Assembly (NCBI GenBank): GCA_013141065.1
Contig: JABFRR010000016.1
Span: forward strand, 1-64,000
DNA from: Bacteriovoracaceae bacterium
GTDB lineage: Bacteria; Bdellovibrionota; Bacteriovoracia; Bacteriovoracales; Bacteriovoracaceae
DNA: 64,000 nucleotides
Direction of reading: 5' to 3'
Numbering within the stretch: position 1 is the first letter of the stretch; each line of letters begins with the position of its first letter. Positions 38,555 to 48,557 of the stretch are shown in pieces. The notes below the pieces were generated by a model, which worked only from the letters and a program-made list of their open reading frames with translations, was not told the DNA's origin and searched no databases. A program made the position numbers and the translations under genes.

Positions 38555-38812
38555 GTGAGTAGTGACGATTTTAAACAAACCTTGATTCATCAGTATTCTG
38601 AAGTTATTGAAGAAATCATTGTTGAAAGTGAGACTGTTTACAGGACCCAGCTTGATTTTGCTGAGCTAGACACTAAGGTCCGTGGTTTAATCCAAGCCGC
38701 CAGAGTCGATGGACTAGAAGAAAATATAATTTGGGATATTCTCGAGCGTCGAGTGCCTGATTATTACAATTTTGCGATGAATAATTGGATCATTGGCAAA
38801 ATTGCTGCTTAA
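38555..38812 (+). CDS. small conserved-looking soluble protein
   Basis: Start GTG 38555 follows AAGGAAGG; a TTG 27 bases upstream is the alternative. The 85-residue protein is helical and acidic (SEVIEEIIVESETVYR, FAELDTKVRGLIQAARVDGLEENIIWDIL). No family is recognised. It is bounded on its 3' side by an insertion sequence starting 48 bases after the stop. Confidence 0.6.
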   Translation: MSSDDFKQTLIHQYSEVIEEIIVESETVYRTQLDFAELDTKVRGLIQAARVDGLEENIIWDILERRVPDYYNFAMNNWIIGKIAA

Positions 38813-38852
38813 TTTGAGAAAAATTAGCCTGTAAATTTTGACCCAGAAGAAT

Positions 38853-38860
38853 ATAAGAGA
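38853..38860. repeat. 8-bp target-site duplication of IS50-like copy B
   Basis: ATAAGAGA at 38853-38860 recurs at 42860-42867, directly outside the element ends. Confidence 0.92.
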
Positions 38861-39328
38861 CTGACTTTTCCCCATAATTACATGGTCGAAAATAAAGTGT
38901 AAAAAGATTGGTCGGCCTCAGCGAGGATAACTGGCTAAAAAATCATAAAACTAACTGATTCGCTTCTTAAAGGGTGCTACTCGGTTTGTAAATTACTTAT
39001 TGATTGGTGTTGTATCGGGAAGATTTATTAGAATTAAAATTGATATTTTTCTTTGAGGTATCTGAACATTTCTACTTTTGCTTCAAGCTTTATTAATCCT
39101 CGCCAAATACTAACCGTCCCGGGCTCTCCGTCGCTTTTACGGCCATTAAAGCCCCCCATCTTAGCGACAAATCGTAGGGCCTCTCTAATCGTTATTCTTT
39201 GATCATCAGATATCTTATTTTCTATTTTCAAAACGAGTGATTCTTCTTCTGAAAAAGAAAGACTTGAATCTTCATCTGGAGCTGCTTCTGCTAAATGTTT
39301 AACGTAATAAATTCTCCACGCAATAACT

Positions 39329-39336
39329 GAAAATAA
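39329..39336. repeat. 8-bp target-site duplication of the IS66-family element
   Basis: GAAAATAA at 39329-39336 recurs at 41707-41714. Comparison with copy A, where the site occurs once (GAAAATAATGTGAT), proves the duplication. Confidence 0.95.
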
Positions 39337-39442
39337 GTAAATCATCACAACTCTACGTTGAAAATGTTTTAAATATATTGATGTGAGGCCATGTAAGTAT
39401 TTTTTTGTGGGCCAAATCATTTTTTAATGGCATCTTTCTCCT

Positions 39443-40930
39443 ATGAAAACTGTTGTAAAAATAGATCCAGAACTTGAATATGAAAAAGCTAAAAAAATTA
39501 TTGACCTAGTCAGTAAGCAAATTCTTGATCCTGACCAAGTATCCTCTCTCGATTCTTCCGTTTCAAATCTCGCAACAGTTGCCAGAGTTTTACTTGAAAG
39601 AGAAGCCCGTAGACGTGGACCACCAAAACCTAATCCCAAAAATAAAATACCAAAAAATAAAAATAAAAAAAAGCGTGAGATTTCAAGCAAACTTCCCTCT
39701 GTAAAATATCCGGATCTTGAACTTCGCGAAGAAGTAATTCGTCCAGATGTTACCCCAATCTGTCCATGTTGTAGCTCTGAAATGAAAGAGTCTGGATTAT
39801 TTGATCTTAGTGAAAAACTAGAAGTTGAACCTAAAAATATTATATTCAAAGATCAAAACGAATTAAGTTTAATTGTTCTAAGTGCTATGGTGCCATAATC
39901 AATACTCCCTCAACTCCAAGTATTGTTCAAACTTCTAACTACGGTGACAGTCTTATTATTGACGTAGTATTATCTAAGTACTGTGACCTTATTCCCATTG
40001 AAAGATATGCACAAATAGCAGTCCAAAGCCGGTTTAATGGGAGATTTACCACCTCATAGCTTGATCGGTCTTACACATCACCCGCCAATTTTTTAAGAAT
40101 AGTTTACGAGAGGTTGGTTAATGAAGTTTTATCGTCAAAGGTTCTTCATGCCGATGAAACTCCCCATAAGATGCTAGAGGGAGATGAAATTTATCATTGG
40201 TATTTATGGGGATTTTTCACTACTAAGGGTTGTTATTTTGAGGCTCATGGAACGAGATCTGGAGATGTAGCCTTTAAAATTTAGAAAAATCCGCTGCAGA
40301 ATTTTTACTTACAGACGGATTTGCTGGTTATGGAAAAGCTGTTAAAGATTTAGAAAAAAAAAGAACGGTAAAAATAACAGAAGTACATTGCAACTCCCAC
40401 GCATATCGCTATTTCAAAGATGCCAGTACAACATGGGAAAGTGAATGTCAGATTTTTCTTTCTTTATATGGCAAGATCTATGAGCTAGAAGATCAGCGAA
40501 AAGTAGCAGCAATTGAACATCAACTAGAATTTAGAAAGAAGATGTTACCATTATTTGCAGAAATAAAAAGTAATTGTGAAGAACTTTCAAAGAGTGCCAT
40601 GCCAAATAGTTTCTTATTGAAGAGTCTGAATTATTTTTTAAATCATTATGAAGGATTAATTGTTTGTACTCGGCATATTGATGTCCCCCTCGATAATAAT
40701 CTTGCAGAAAGAGAGTTTCGTGCACCAGTTGTCGGAAGAAAACGTGGATTGGAACCCACTCCAAAAGAGGTGCAGAAACAACGGCCATATTATTTAGTAT
40801 AGTGAGAAGTTGCATGATGAATAAAATTAATCCAAGAAATTATTTTCCTTGGATCGTTAACCAAATACATGCAGGCAAAGAAGTACTCACCCCCTATGAG
40901 TATTCAAAATTCATTGGGGTGACTCAATAA
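39443..40930 (+). pseudogene. tnpC: IS66 transposase TnpC, multiply frameshifted
   Basis: The intact first part (39443-39898) gives a basic linker and the zinc-knuckle CPCCSSEMKESG found at the N-terminus of IS66 transposases. Further pieces in changing frames read INTPSTPSIVQTSNYGDSLI, then LLTDGFAGYGKAVKDLEKK, CNSHAYRYFKDA, PLDNNLAEREFRAPVVGRKR (the catalytic Glu region, NNxAER), and NKINPRNYFPWIVNQIHAG near the end. Stops and shifts at several points, including around 39898, 40058 and 40280, leave no full-length product. The total span (496 codons) is about normal for TnpC. Confidence 0.85.
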
Positions 40931-41008
40931 ATCTTTATTGATACTTGCACCCTCGAAAAAAGTGCGAATTCAGCTTGAGTAAAAATAATATCTTTTCTAT
41001 AAAATGGA

Positions 41009-41241
41009 TTAAATTGGCAAAAACGCCCTCGGTCTAATCTTTTTAGCAATGACAACAAAGCCAGTGCCATCATAAAGCAAAACTTTGACTCTATCCCGAT
41101 GTTTATTCATAAATAAAAACATGTGTCCAGATTTTGGATCTACTCCTATATAATCTTTGGCGTTTATAGAGGGAGTCAAAGGACCCTCATATCAGTAGGT
41201 TGTTTACAAACAAAAACTCTCGTCTTGCGAGATGGCAACAT
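41009..41241 (-). pseudogene. tnpB: IS66 accessory protein TnpB, frameshifted
   Basis: ATG 41241 follows the tnpA stop directly. The frame reads MLPSRKTRVFVCKQPTDMR, the typical TnpB opening, then stops. FDSLY appears in a second frame and DYIGVDPKSGHMFLFMNKHRDRVKVLLYDGTGF...KKIRPRAFLPI in a third, ending at TAA 41009-41011. The complete set corresponds to a full TnpB of about 77 residues with two indels near 41180 and 41155. Confidence 0.8.
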
Positions 41242-41607
41242 CTATGCGACCTTTTTTAAATATTCTATAAGTAAATCAACCTTTCTGAAGCGAATAACTT
41301 TATTATTATCGGTGACTTCAATGTCACACAGTACAGAGTTAGAATCGACGATGTTGGAAATACCATCAATTTTAACTTCACTAAATGGCATAGTTGCACC
41401 TTCACGTTTTAATCTTTTCGCTTTGCCGAGCATAGATGAAATTCCTTTCTGACTAACACCAAGTGCTTTGTAAAAGTCTCGCGCAGGGCCACTAAAGTGT
41501 TCCCATGCTGAAAGTATCTCCAGTAAAAGTACATCACTAACATTTCTAGTTCTACCTCCGTCTCCCTTGAAAGCACTCAATTTCTTTTTTAAAACTTCAA
41601 GATCCAT
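41242..41607 (-). CDS. tnpA: IS66 TnpA-like protein
   Basis: The 121-residue protein has a helix-turn-helix-like stretch LLLEILSAWEHFSGPARDFYKALGVSQ...MLGKAKRL, comparable in layout to IS66 TnpA (recruitment of the FC..G.S..TF..W helix pair), followed by a strand-rich tail. It directly precedes tnpB, as in other IS66 elements, and is preceded by GGAGGAGTAT. The frame is intact. TnpA is needed for transposition together with TnpB and TnpC. Confidence 0.7.
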   Translation of the reverse strand: MDLEVLKKKLSAFKGDGGRTRNVSDVLLLEILSAWEHFSGPARDFYKALGVSQKGISSMLGKAKRLKREGATMPFSEVKIDGISNIVDSNSVLCDIEVTDNNKVIRFRKVDLLIEYLKKVA

Positions 41608-42912
41608 AATACTCCTCCAATGATTAAATAAACCACATCATGTGATTATAAATTTATTATCGATAGATTAAAAATAATTAAAAGACGTAGAGTTGTGATG
41701 ATTTACGAAAATAATGTGATATGTTTTTCTAGTCGCTCAAATGTTCTTAATGATGCTCTCTCAACTTTGCATCCGCCATCTTTTAAAATTTTAAAATAAT
41801 TTTCAATGTGCCAGCGTTTCTTATAATAATCAATGACTCTAGAAGCATCTCCAAAATTTTTCAATGGCAAACTTGTCAGCAAGATCCAGTGCAATCGATC
41901 TTTCTCTGCAACTTCCCCAGTCGTACTTATTTCTAATATATTTAACACCACTTTTCTTTTTACAGAAGTAAGTCCATTAAGTTTGAAGCTAGGATCAAAA
42001 AATTCTATCTCACCGTACTTTACAATTGCATCCACATCTTTTTTTAACTTCGTATGAAATATTTTGAATTCATGATCAGTTTTCTTTTTGTTCAAATGCC
42101 AGCGAAGATAATGATCTCCATTTTCGATTATTCGATCGTGCTTGGATCTAATTATAAAATCTTTATTATTTTTTATTAAAGTAAATAGAACTTCAAACTG
42201 ATCTGCCTCCCTGTCAGCGACGTGAATGAGTTTTGTGCCTTTAGGACAATGCTTTTCTGTTTCTAAAATTGCCTCTGCCCAACGATCACTTTCTTTCTCC
42301 CACATATCATCGTATGCACGACTCCATGTTGATAAGGCCATAACTCCTAGAGGTACATCATTGATATTTACAGCTAAACTATAATGTCCAATAAAACCAT
42401 GAGTCTCTTGATCTCCAGCTTTTCCACCAATATTACCTAAGCCTTTTATAGATCTTTTTTGAATTGAAGCTAAAAAGCTAGAATCATGAATCATCAAAGC
42501 TACAGATTCATTTTGAAGTCTCGAAGAAGTAGACTCACGATGCTCAAATAATATTTTATCTGACGAGAAATTCTTGTGACTGAAGAGACGATAAGTTGCT
42601 TTTTTATCTGCAAAGTTAACTACCGCTTTATTAATAGTTTCGTCAGGACGTCGTGAAAAAATATTCGCCATAGAGAAAAAGCGATCGCGAAGTCTTTTAT
42701 CTCCAAATTCAATATTCTTAAATTCTTTTTCTAGCCAATCGCTTTCACTCATTTAATAAAAATAATTGCAACGATGTGGATGGCCAAGCAAAAAAATCTA
42801 ACAGGGCCTTACATTTGAAAATGTCAACGAGTTAAAGAAAACTTGTGGGTAATTGTTAGATAAGAGAGTAAATCTTTGGTATATTGCCTCCATAACTATT
42901 CTGGAGGCAATT

Positions 42913-43440
42913 TTGAAATACTTAACATTAGCTCTTGTCCTTTTATCATTAAATTCTTTTGCAGCGACATCAATTAAAAAAACTTTTGATGGTGGGGAAG
43001 CTAGATGTCTTGATCAAGTTGATGTTGGCTCACGCGCTTATAATTTGAAAGTTCAAAATGAAGTCATTATAGGCGAAAATAGAATTGTGACTTTAAAAGT
43101 GAATTTTTATAAATGTGCAGAAGTGCCTTCTGGTTATGGCCTCCGAGAGAGCTCGGCTTCAGAAGTTCTTTCAAGTTTTATTCTTTTACCAAATGGTAAA
43201 ATGGGGATGACAAAAAATACCTTAGTTGCGACTCAATTTTTTGCTACAGATGCTGATGGGAAAGTTTTAGGTGTAAGTGCTTTATTGAATTCAAAAGATT
43301 TATCGACAGTGACTTTCACTGTTAATAAGGCTATCAAGAAAATTTTTGTTGATGCAAAGTTAATCAGCAATATTTCTTCGCCGATTGGCTCACTTGAAGG
43401 AGTCGAGCAAATGTACGGTGGATTTGTTTTGAGTTTCTAA
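42913..43440 (+). CDS. secreted protein of unknown function
   Basis: Start TTG 42913 is chosen because GGAGG lies six bases upstream and it gives a clean signal peptide (KYLTLALVLLSLNSFAATS); the longer frame from 42853 begins inside the neighbouring insertion sequence. The mature part of about 155 residues is strand-rich with two cysteines (EARCLDQ, YKCAEV), probably one disulfide. No family is recognised. The IS50-like copy B ends 53 bases upstream and may have displaced or supplied the promoter. Confidence 0.65.
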   Translation: MKYLTLALVLLSLNSFAATSIKKTFDGGEARCLDQVDVGSRAYNLKVQNEVIIGENRIVTLKVNFYKCAEVPSGYGLRESSASEVLSSFILLPNGKMGMTKNTLVATQFFATDADGKVLGVSALLNSKDLSTVTFTVNKAIKKIFVDAKLISNISSPIGSLEGVEQMYGGFVLSF

Positions 43441-43469
43441 AACATTAAATGTTGGTCATTTCTTAAATA

Positions 43470-44660
43470 CTAGTAGAGCAGGACTTGCTCTCTTTGATTT
43501 AAGAAATGATCATGTCCCTTTTTCTCAATTAATTGCAACTCACTGTATGAACCCAATCTATCAACCCAAAGCCTCACTTCATCAGTACCATTTATGAGGT
43601 CGATGGCCAATTTATGAAACTCATACTCATAAGGCTTTTGATGAAACTCAAATTTTTCACCAAGTTCTCTTTTAAATTCTCGGCAGAGCATTTGAGACAC
43701 ACTCCATGATTTAAATTTTGAATTGATAGTCGGGTGAATATGAACTCCACCACAATTTAAACCTTGGTGCTTTTGAAAAGTCGGCAAGAATATGATTGGG
43801 CGTAAATTAAAGCCTTCTATTAAACCTTCTGATTTAAAATTTTTTAACACTCGTTCACAAAATCCAAAAGATTCAATCCCCGGGTATCCTGCAACTTCCA
43901 AGGCCCTAGTCGTTCCACGTCCTTCAGAGATATTTGTTCCTTCAAATAAAACAGTCCCCGCAAATGTGATGGCCCCTTCCATTGTCGGCAAGTTTGGTGA
44001 AGGAAGAACCCACGGCAGTAAGGTATCGCAAAAATACATTGATCGCTTCCAATTTTTCATGGTGATCACTTCAAGTTCACAATCTGTTTTTAAAACCTTG
44101 ACTCCAAAATTTCCGACTTCCCCCATAGTTAAACTGTGCCTTTGGGGTATAGGGTACCTTCCGACAAATGACTCATAACCGGGATTTAATATGGTTCCCT
44201 CAATCATTTCTCCACCCACAGGATTAGGTCGATCAAGAACGACGAGCTTTATATTTCTTCCGACACATTTTTCCATGATGAGTGAGAGAGTTGAAATATA
44301 AGTATAAACACGAGTCCCTACGTCTTGGAGATCGATTATAAGTGTATCGAGGCCTTCGAGCATCTCGTCCGTTGGAGTTCTTGTTTCTGAATAAAGTGAG
44401 TAGACCGGAATTTTAAAATAGGGGTGAGTGTAATGAGTGGTTTCGACCATATTGTCTTGCACATCTGTGACAAAACCGTGTTGAGGGCCGAAGAGTTTTT
44501 TTAATCGAGAACCAAAGAGCTTTTGGAGTAACATTACGCCAGTATTAAATTCTGAGTCTATTGAGGCGCTATGGCAGAGATAGCCAATATTACCTTTGAT
44601 TTTTTTTTGGAGAACTTTTTCAGTAATTAAGCGCTCTAGACCAGTAATGACTTTTGACAT
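43470..44660 (-). CDS. NamZ-type exo-beta-N-acetylmuramidase (DUF1343, GH171)
   Basis: The 396-residue protein is a clear DUF1343 member: IGYLCHSASID, LKKLFGPQHGFVTDVQDN, IPVYSLYSETRTPTDEML, LIIDLQDVGTRVYTYISTL and VVLDRPNPVGG. Characterised relatives remove non-reducing-end MurNAc from peptidoglycan fragments, as used in cell-wall recycling or uptake. No signal peptide is obvious, so a cytoplasmic role on imported muropeptide fragments is possible. It fits a bacterium that degrades its own or prey wall material. Confidence 0.85.
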   Translation of the reverse strand: MSKVITGLERLITEKVLQKKIKGNIGYLCHSASIDSEFNTGVMLLQKLFGSRLKKLFGPQHGFVTDVQDNMVETTHYTHPYFKIPVYSLYSETRTPTDEMLEGLDTLIIDLQDVGTRVYTYISTLSLIMEKCVGRNIKLVVLDRPNPVGGEMIEGTILNPGYESFVGRYPIPQRHSLTMGEVGNFGVKVLKTDCELEVITMKNWKRSMYFCDTLLPWVLPSPNLPTMEGAITFAGTVLFEGTNISEGRGTTRALEVAGYPGIESFGFCERVLKNFKSEGLIEGFNLRPIIFLPTFQKHQGLNCGGVHIHPTINSKFKSWSVSQMLCREFKRELGEKFEFHQKPYEYEFHKLAIDLINGTDEVRLWVDRLGSYSELQLIEKKGHDHFLNQREQVLLY

Positions 44661-44784
44661 TGATAACTTCCTAGATTCCTGAGAGTTTATTTTATTAACT
44701 TAAGAATATATTCCTGTGATGGCGAATTTTTGTAAAGTGAAAAAAAGTTAAGTTATAATTGATACAAATACCCAGGATAGATCT

Positions 44785-46068
44785 TTGACTAATTTCACTT
44801 ATTCTAAAATCATTACTTTTTTGATGATCATTTTTTTCAGTTTATTTGTTGTTCTGGGACTATTTAGTGTCGCCGTAATGGATGATTTTTGGCATGCTCA
44901 TTTTATTTCAAAAAATTTCAATCCATTTTCTCCACTAGTTTGGGCATACGGACAGTATATAAATTGGACGGGAAGAGTATTGATTTCCCTTATACAGGGG
45001 ATCTCCAGCTTTCCACCACGATATACAAACTTAATGAGCTCGCTCAATGCCATTTTATTTTTGACTTGTCTTTATGCCTATTTTTACAAGCAAAAAATTC
45101 GCATGAAACTCTCGGTTGATTACATTTATGTTATGTTGTTGATAATTTTTATCATTTGTTATCCTGTTTTAGGAGAGTCAGTCTTTTGGGCGGCCAGTGT
45201 TTATATAGCGCCACTAATTCTATTTTTAGTGTGTTTAAACTTGCTTGAGAGTGATTCAATTTACGACTTGAGAAGTTGGAAATACTACTTACTTTTTTTT
45301 TGTTTGGGAAACTCAATTGAACTTTTAGTGATACCGATGCTTATACTATTATGGATAAAACGATATCATCTCAATCGCTCGACCTGGATTTATATTTCAT
45401 GTTTTTTTAGTCTAGGTTTCTTGGTGAGTTTTCTAGCTCCTGGAAATATTTCGCACTTGTCTCATGCTGAACACGATTTTTCTTTAAATTTGATATCACT
45501 TTTTAAACAAGTGTTTTTAATCTATAAAAAAGGATTTAGTTTTTTTGGAATGACTTTATTATTAATTATTCCTTTAATCTTATCACTCAGAACGAATAAA
45601 GAATTAACTGCTTTGTTATTAAGAAGACAATTTTTAACTTACCAAATTATTTCATTATCATCTCTAATTTTTCTTATTCCCATTTATGGTTTTAGTGCAG
45701 ATCGAACCTACCTTTATTTTCTTTTGTTTCAAGGCATGGCCTTGTTTTGGGGGCTTCAGTATTTAAAAATTAAATTAAACTTCCTATGTTTTTTCGAAAA
45801 AATAGAAAGATCTATGGTTGTAATCACCACACTGAGTTGTATACTCGTTTTAGCTTTTAATATTTCTGATGCAAAACTCTTGAGAGCAAGCTTCATCGAT
45901 CAACAGCAAAAAATGGTTTCAGTTGACAAATTGATCAGTGTCTCCCAAATGAAAAAGCCAATGTCTAAACATTTACTCTTTTATTCAGACTGCACACCCA
46001 ATAAAGACTCTTGGTCAAATGTGGCCATGGCAAAATACTATGGACTAAGTGGTCTTACTTGTTACTAA
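44785..46068 (+). CDS. polytopic membrane protein (DUF6056/glycosyltransferase-like)
   Basis: The 427-residue protein has about ten to eleven membrane segments. It has an acidic pair shortly after the first segment (VAVMDDFWHAHF), NWTGRVLISLIQ, and FLAPGNISHL after the middle segments. DD, W.GR and APGN in this order recall DUF6056-type proteins, thought to resemble GT-C glycosyltransferases that use lipid-linked sugars. The catalytic role of the acidic pair is inference. The last 14 bases overlap the convergent SGNH hydrolase gene. Confidence 0.6.
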   Translation: MTNFTYSKIITFLMIIFFSLFVVLGLFSVAVMDDFWHAHFISKNFNPFSPLVWAYGQYINWTGRVLISLIQGISSFPPRYTNLMSSLNAILFLTCLYAYFYKQKIRMKLSVDYIYVMLLIIFIICYPVLGESVFWAASVYIAPLILFLVCLNLLESDSIYDLRSWKYYLLFFCLGNSIELLVIPMLILLWIKRYHLNRSTWIYISCFFSLGFLVSFLAPGNISHLSHAEHDFSLNLISLFKQVFLIYKKGFSFFGMTLLLIIPLILSLRTNKELTALLLRRQFLTYQIISLSSLIFLIPIYGFSADRTYLYFLLFQGMALFWGLQYLKIKLNFLCFFEKIERSMVVITTLSCILVLAFNISDAKLLRASFIDQQQKMVSVDKLISVSQMKKPMSKHLLFYSDCTPNKDSWSNVAMAKYYGLSGLTCY

Positions 46069-47119
46069 GATGACGAGTGTGATTTTTTAAATAATTGAGT
46101 AGTGCTGTCGCTGCAATATAATGAGCTTCATTATTTGGGTGTTGATCTACCGGGTGAACCCATAAGTCAGAATCTTTTAGCCCTTGATAGAAAGGCAATA
46201 AATCTAAAACTTTGATATTTCGCAAAGCAAGTTGTGATTTTAAGTATTGGTGACTGGATAAGAAGGGATAATCTTTTTGAGTTTGAAAAAATAAAGGAAA
46301 AATCATCACCATGAAATCAGTTTGGTTTAATTTTGATTTTTCATTCATTTGATTGATTAGATCAAAGGTTTGATTTAAACCAAGAGCATTGACCTTTGGG
46401 TCGTTTAAATTTTGATAAAAGCGAATCGTTTTTTTTGTTATATTCTTAAGTTCATAAAGATTAATTATATATTTTGGAATATTGAAATTTTGATTGAAAA
46501 AATTCAAGAAATCATTTCGGTTTCGATCAAAAACAATTGTTCGTAAATTCATAAAATCATAATAAATCCCAGTGTCTTTATTGTATTGATTCTTTTCATC
46601 CACATCTAAAAAAAGAGGGGCATTTTTATCTGGAATAATATCATTTAACACCAGAGCATAAATGATGAGATTTGATTTTTTTTGAGGAACCACAAAATCA
46701 AAAACATTTTTGATTTCATTTATGTTTAAGCCACTAATCCCGTAGTTTAATCCGTATGTTTTTTTAGTCGTGCTTATTTTTTCAAGTTGTTTAATCCAAG
46801 TATCTTGCCTTTTGACACCTTGGCCCGCGGTAAAACTGTCTCCAATCGCTAGGACCTTTAAGCTTTCTTTAGGAAGTTCTTCAAACTCATAGACTAAATC
46901 GACTGGTACAGATTGATCAGGCGAGTAATATGTTCCGTCTTTATCTTTTACTTCGATAAAATAATTGCGATAATTTGTTGAGTACTGATTTCTGGTATTT
47001 AGATAGATGGGAGGAGGCTCGATAAATATTCCAAATATATAATCGATGGTGAAAAAAGCCACTAGATTAATGAAGGCCAATGATAAAAGTTGTAATGGTT
47101 TAATTGCTGACCGAGTCAT
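46055..47119 (-). CDS. SGNH-hydrolase-like membrane-anchored protein
   Basis: The 354-residue protein has one N-terminal membrane segment (LLSLAFINLVAFFTIDYIFGIF) and then an extracytoplasmic SGNH domain. Block I IGDSFTAGQG has the Ser nucleophile, block II is the Gly in YGISG, block III the Asn in LVLNDII, and block V has DQHPN with Asp and His. Members deacylate or acylate polysaccharides and lipids. It converges on the glycosyltransferase-like gene, which suggests envelope polysaccharide work, but the two are not an operon. Confidence 0.78.
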   Translation of the reverse strand: MTRSAIKPLQLLSLAFINLVAFFTIDYIFGIFIEPPPIYLNTRNQYSTNYRNYFIEVKDKDGTYYSPDQSVPVDLVYEFEELPKESLKVLAIGDSFTAGQGVKRQDTWIKQLEKISTTKKTYGLNYGISGLNINEIKNVFDFVVPQKKSNLIIYALVLNDIIPDKNAPLFLDVDEKNQYNKDTGIYYDFMNLRTIVFDRNRNDFLNFFNQNFNIPKYIINLYELKNITKKTIRFYQNLNDPKVNALGLNQTFDLINQMNEKSKLNQTDFMVMIFPLFFQTQKDYPFLSSHQYLKSQLALRNIKVLDLLPFYQGLKDSDLWVHPVDQHPNNEAHYIAATALLNYLKNHTRHLSNK

Positions 47120-47262
47120 TTTGAATCTCAGAGGTGTTAGGTATTTTCATATACTAATATATCATTTTTATTTTTGTCTTTAACTTTAAAAATATCTACA
47201 ATCTTAATATGAATGATATTTTTTATCACACTACCTTCTAACTCTTAACTCTTTGGGGAATC

Positions 47263-48057
47263 ATGAAACAATACCACGATTTAATGAATCATGTTTTATT
47301 GAACGGAACAAAAAAAGAAGACCGTACTGGTACCGGTACATTATCAGTTTTTGGCCATCAGTCTCGCTACAATTTAGCAGAAGGTTTTCCGCTTGTGACA
47401 ACCAAGAAGCTTCACTTAAAATCTATTATCCATGAGCTACTTTGGTTTTTACAAGGTGACACCAACATAAAATATCTCAAAGACAATGGTGTTTCTATTT
47501 GGGACGAATGGGCCGACGAAGAAGGAAATTTAGGCCCGGTCTACGGTCATCAATGGAGAAGTTGGCAAGGGGCCAATGGAGAGACGATTGACCAAATTTC
47601 TTCAGTAGTTAATCAAATTAAAAAAAATCCAGATTCTAGAAGACTTATTGTCTCTGCCTGGAATGTGGCAGAAATTGAAAAGATGGCCTTGCCACCTTGC
47701 CATGCTTTCTTTCAATTCTATGTAGCGGAAGGAAAACTTTCATGCCAATTATACCAACGATCGGCCGATATTTTTTTAGGGGTTCCCTTTAATATAGCTT
47801 CTTATGCCTTATTAACCATGATGATGGCCCAGGTGACTGGACTTGGCTTTGGCGATTTTGTGCATACCATAGGGGATGCTCATCTTTATTTAAATCATCT
47901 TGACCAGGCCAATCTTCAACTCTCACGTGAACCTAAGATGCTGCCACAGATGAAACTCAATCCGAACATTACTAATATCTTCGATTTTACTTTTGAAGAT
48001 TTTTCACTTGTTGGATATGAGCCTCATCCATTGATTAAAGCACCAATTGCTGTTTAA
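47263..48057 (+). CDS. thyA: thymidylate synthase
   Basis: ThyA methylates dUMP to dTMP with methylene-tetrahydrofolate. The 264-residue protein has the E. coli length and landmarks: [28 protein letters not shown], catalytic Cys146 in [35 protein letters not shown] precedes the ATG. folA starts 12 bases downstream, so the dihydrofolate made by ThyA is reduced by the product of the next gene. Confidence 0.97.
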   Translation: MKQYHDLMNHVLLNGTKKEDRTGTGTLSVFGHQSRYNLAEGFPLVTTKKLHLKSIIHELLWFLQGDTNIKYLKDNGVSIWDEWADEEGNLGPVYGHQWRSWQGANGETIDQISSVVNQIKKNPDSRRLIVSAWNVAEIEKMALPPCHAFFQFYVAEGKLSCQLYQRSADIFLGVPFNIASYALLTMMMAQVTGLGFGDFVHTIGDAHLYLNHLDQANLQLSREPKMLPQMKLNPNITNIFDFTFEDFSLVGYEPHPLIKAPIAV

Positions 48058-48068
48058 GGAATACCTTT

Positions 48069-48557
48069 ATGTTTGTTTCAATGGTTGTGGCCACAGGCCC
48101 CGAAGGTGAAATCGGTTATCAAAATAAACTTTTGTGGCATTTACCAGAAGACTTAAAAAACTTTAAAAAAATTACTACTGGAAAGATTATTGTCATGGGA
48201 AGAAAAACCTATGAATCAATTGGAAAGCCTCTTCCTAATCGCACTAATGTTGTGATTTCCAGAGATGAAAGTTTTGCTCCTGAAGGAGTGATTGTCGTGC
48301 ATGACCCGATGATGGTTTTTGACTTGGCCTTAGAAACTGAAGAAGAACTTGGCCTCTCAGATATGGAATTAATGGTTATCGGTGGAGGAGAAATTTATAA
48401 ATATTTTTTCCCCTACACGCAAAAAATCTATCAAACAAAAGTAGCGTATAAAGGCCCGGCCGATGCATTCTTTCCTAAAATTGATCTCTCAAGTTGGGAA
48501 GTGAAGTTAAAAGAAGACCATAGTGATTATTCTTTTAGTATTCTTGAGAGAGTTTAA
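48069..48557 (+). CDS. folA: dihydrofolate reductase
   Basis: The 162-residue enzyme regenerates tetrahydrofolate with NADPH. It has [15 protein letters not shown] (with the active-site acid in PEDL), [25 protein letters not shown] and [14 protein letters not shown]. It forms the thyA-folA operon; AAGGA precedes the ATG. Its end overlaps a convergent secreted-protein gene by 23 bases. Confidence 0.96.
   Translation: MFVSMVVATGPEGEIGYQNKLLWHLPEDLKNFKKITTGKIIVMGRKTYESIGKPLPNRTNVVISRDESFAPEGVIVVHDPMMVFDLALETEEELGLSDMELMVIGGGEIYKYFFPYTQKIYQTKVAYKGPADAFFPKIDLSSWEVKLKEDHSDYSFSILERV

Larger units (their letters stand above)
39337..41706. mobile_element. IS66-family element, 2370 bp, nested
   Basis: Perfect 22-bp inverted repeats (GTAAATCATCACAACTCTACGT at 39337-39358, reverse complement at 41685-41706) start with GTAA and are flanked by an 8-bp duplication, both hallmarks of IS66 elements. 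Three genes are present: tnpA-like, tnpB and tnpC. The tnpC remnant is on the plus strand while tnpA and tnpB are on the minus strand, so the genes converge; IS66 elements normally have tnpABC in one direction. tnpB and tnpC are broken, so the element is a fossil even though its ends are intact. Confidence 0.93.
39034..42752 (-). pseudogene. IS50-like transposase, interrupted by IS66-family element
   Basis: The N-terminal 348 residues are at 42752-41707, the C-terminal part at 39336-39034. Without the insert the frame is continuous (1341 bases, 446 residues). The N-terminal domain (EFGDKRL-like opening, ADKKATYRLF) and catalytic core match Tn5 transposase: first Asp in IHDSS, second in VADREADQ, and the YREK-type block VIDYYKKRWHIENYFKILKDG with the catalytic Glu. 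The C-terminal AKMGGFNGRKSDGEPG matches the LGGF...G tail of Tn5 transposase. Apart from the insertion this copy has no frame break. Confidence 0.9.
38861..42859 (-). mobile_element. Tn5/IS50-like element, copy B, split by an IS66-family element
   Basis: Ends are CTGACTTTTCCCCATAATT at 38861 and, reading inward from 42859, CTAACAATTACCCACAAGT; both resemble the Tn5 outside end (CTGAC...ACACAAGT). Removing the 2370-bp IS66 element and one 8-bp duplication leaves 1621 bp, exactly the length of copy A at 54491-56111, to which it is almost identical. The right end lies 53 bases before the start of the gene at 42913. The element therefore inserted in that gene's upstream region, and the IS66 element arrived later. 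Confidence 0.93.

Noticed and set aside
39424..39849. 141-codon minus-strand ORF
   Set aside because: It is the antisense of the tnpC N-terminus, whose zinc knuckle is recognisable on the plus strand.
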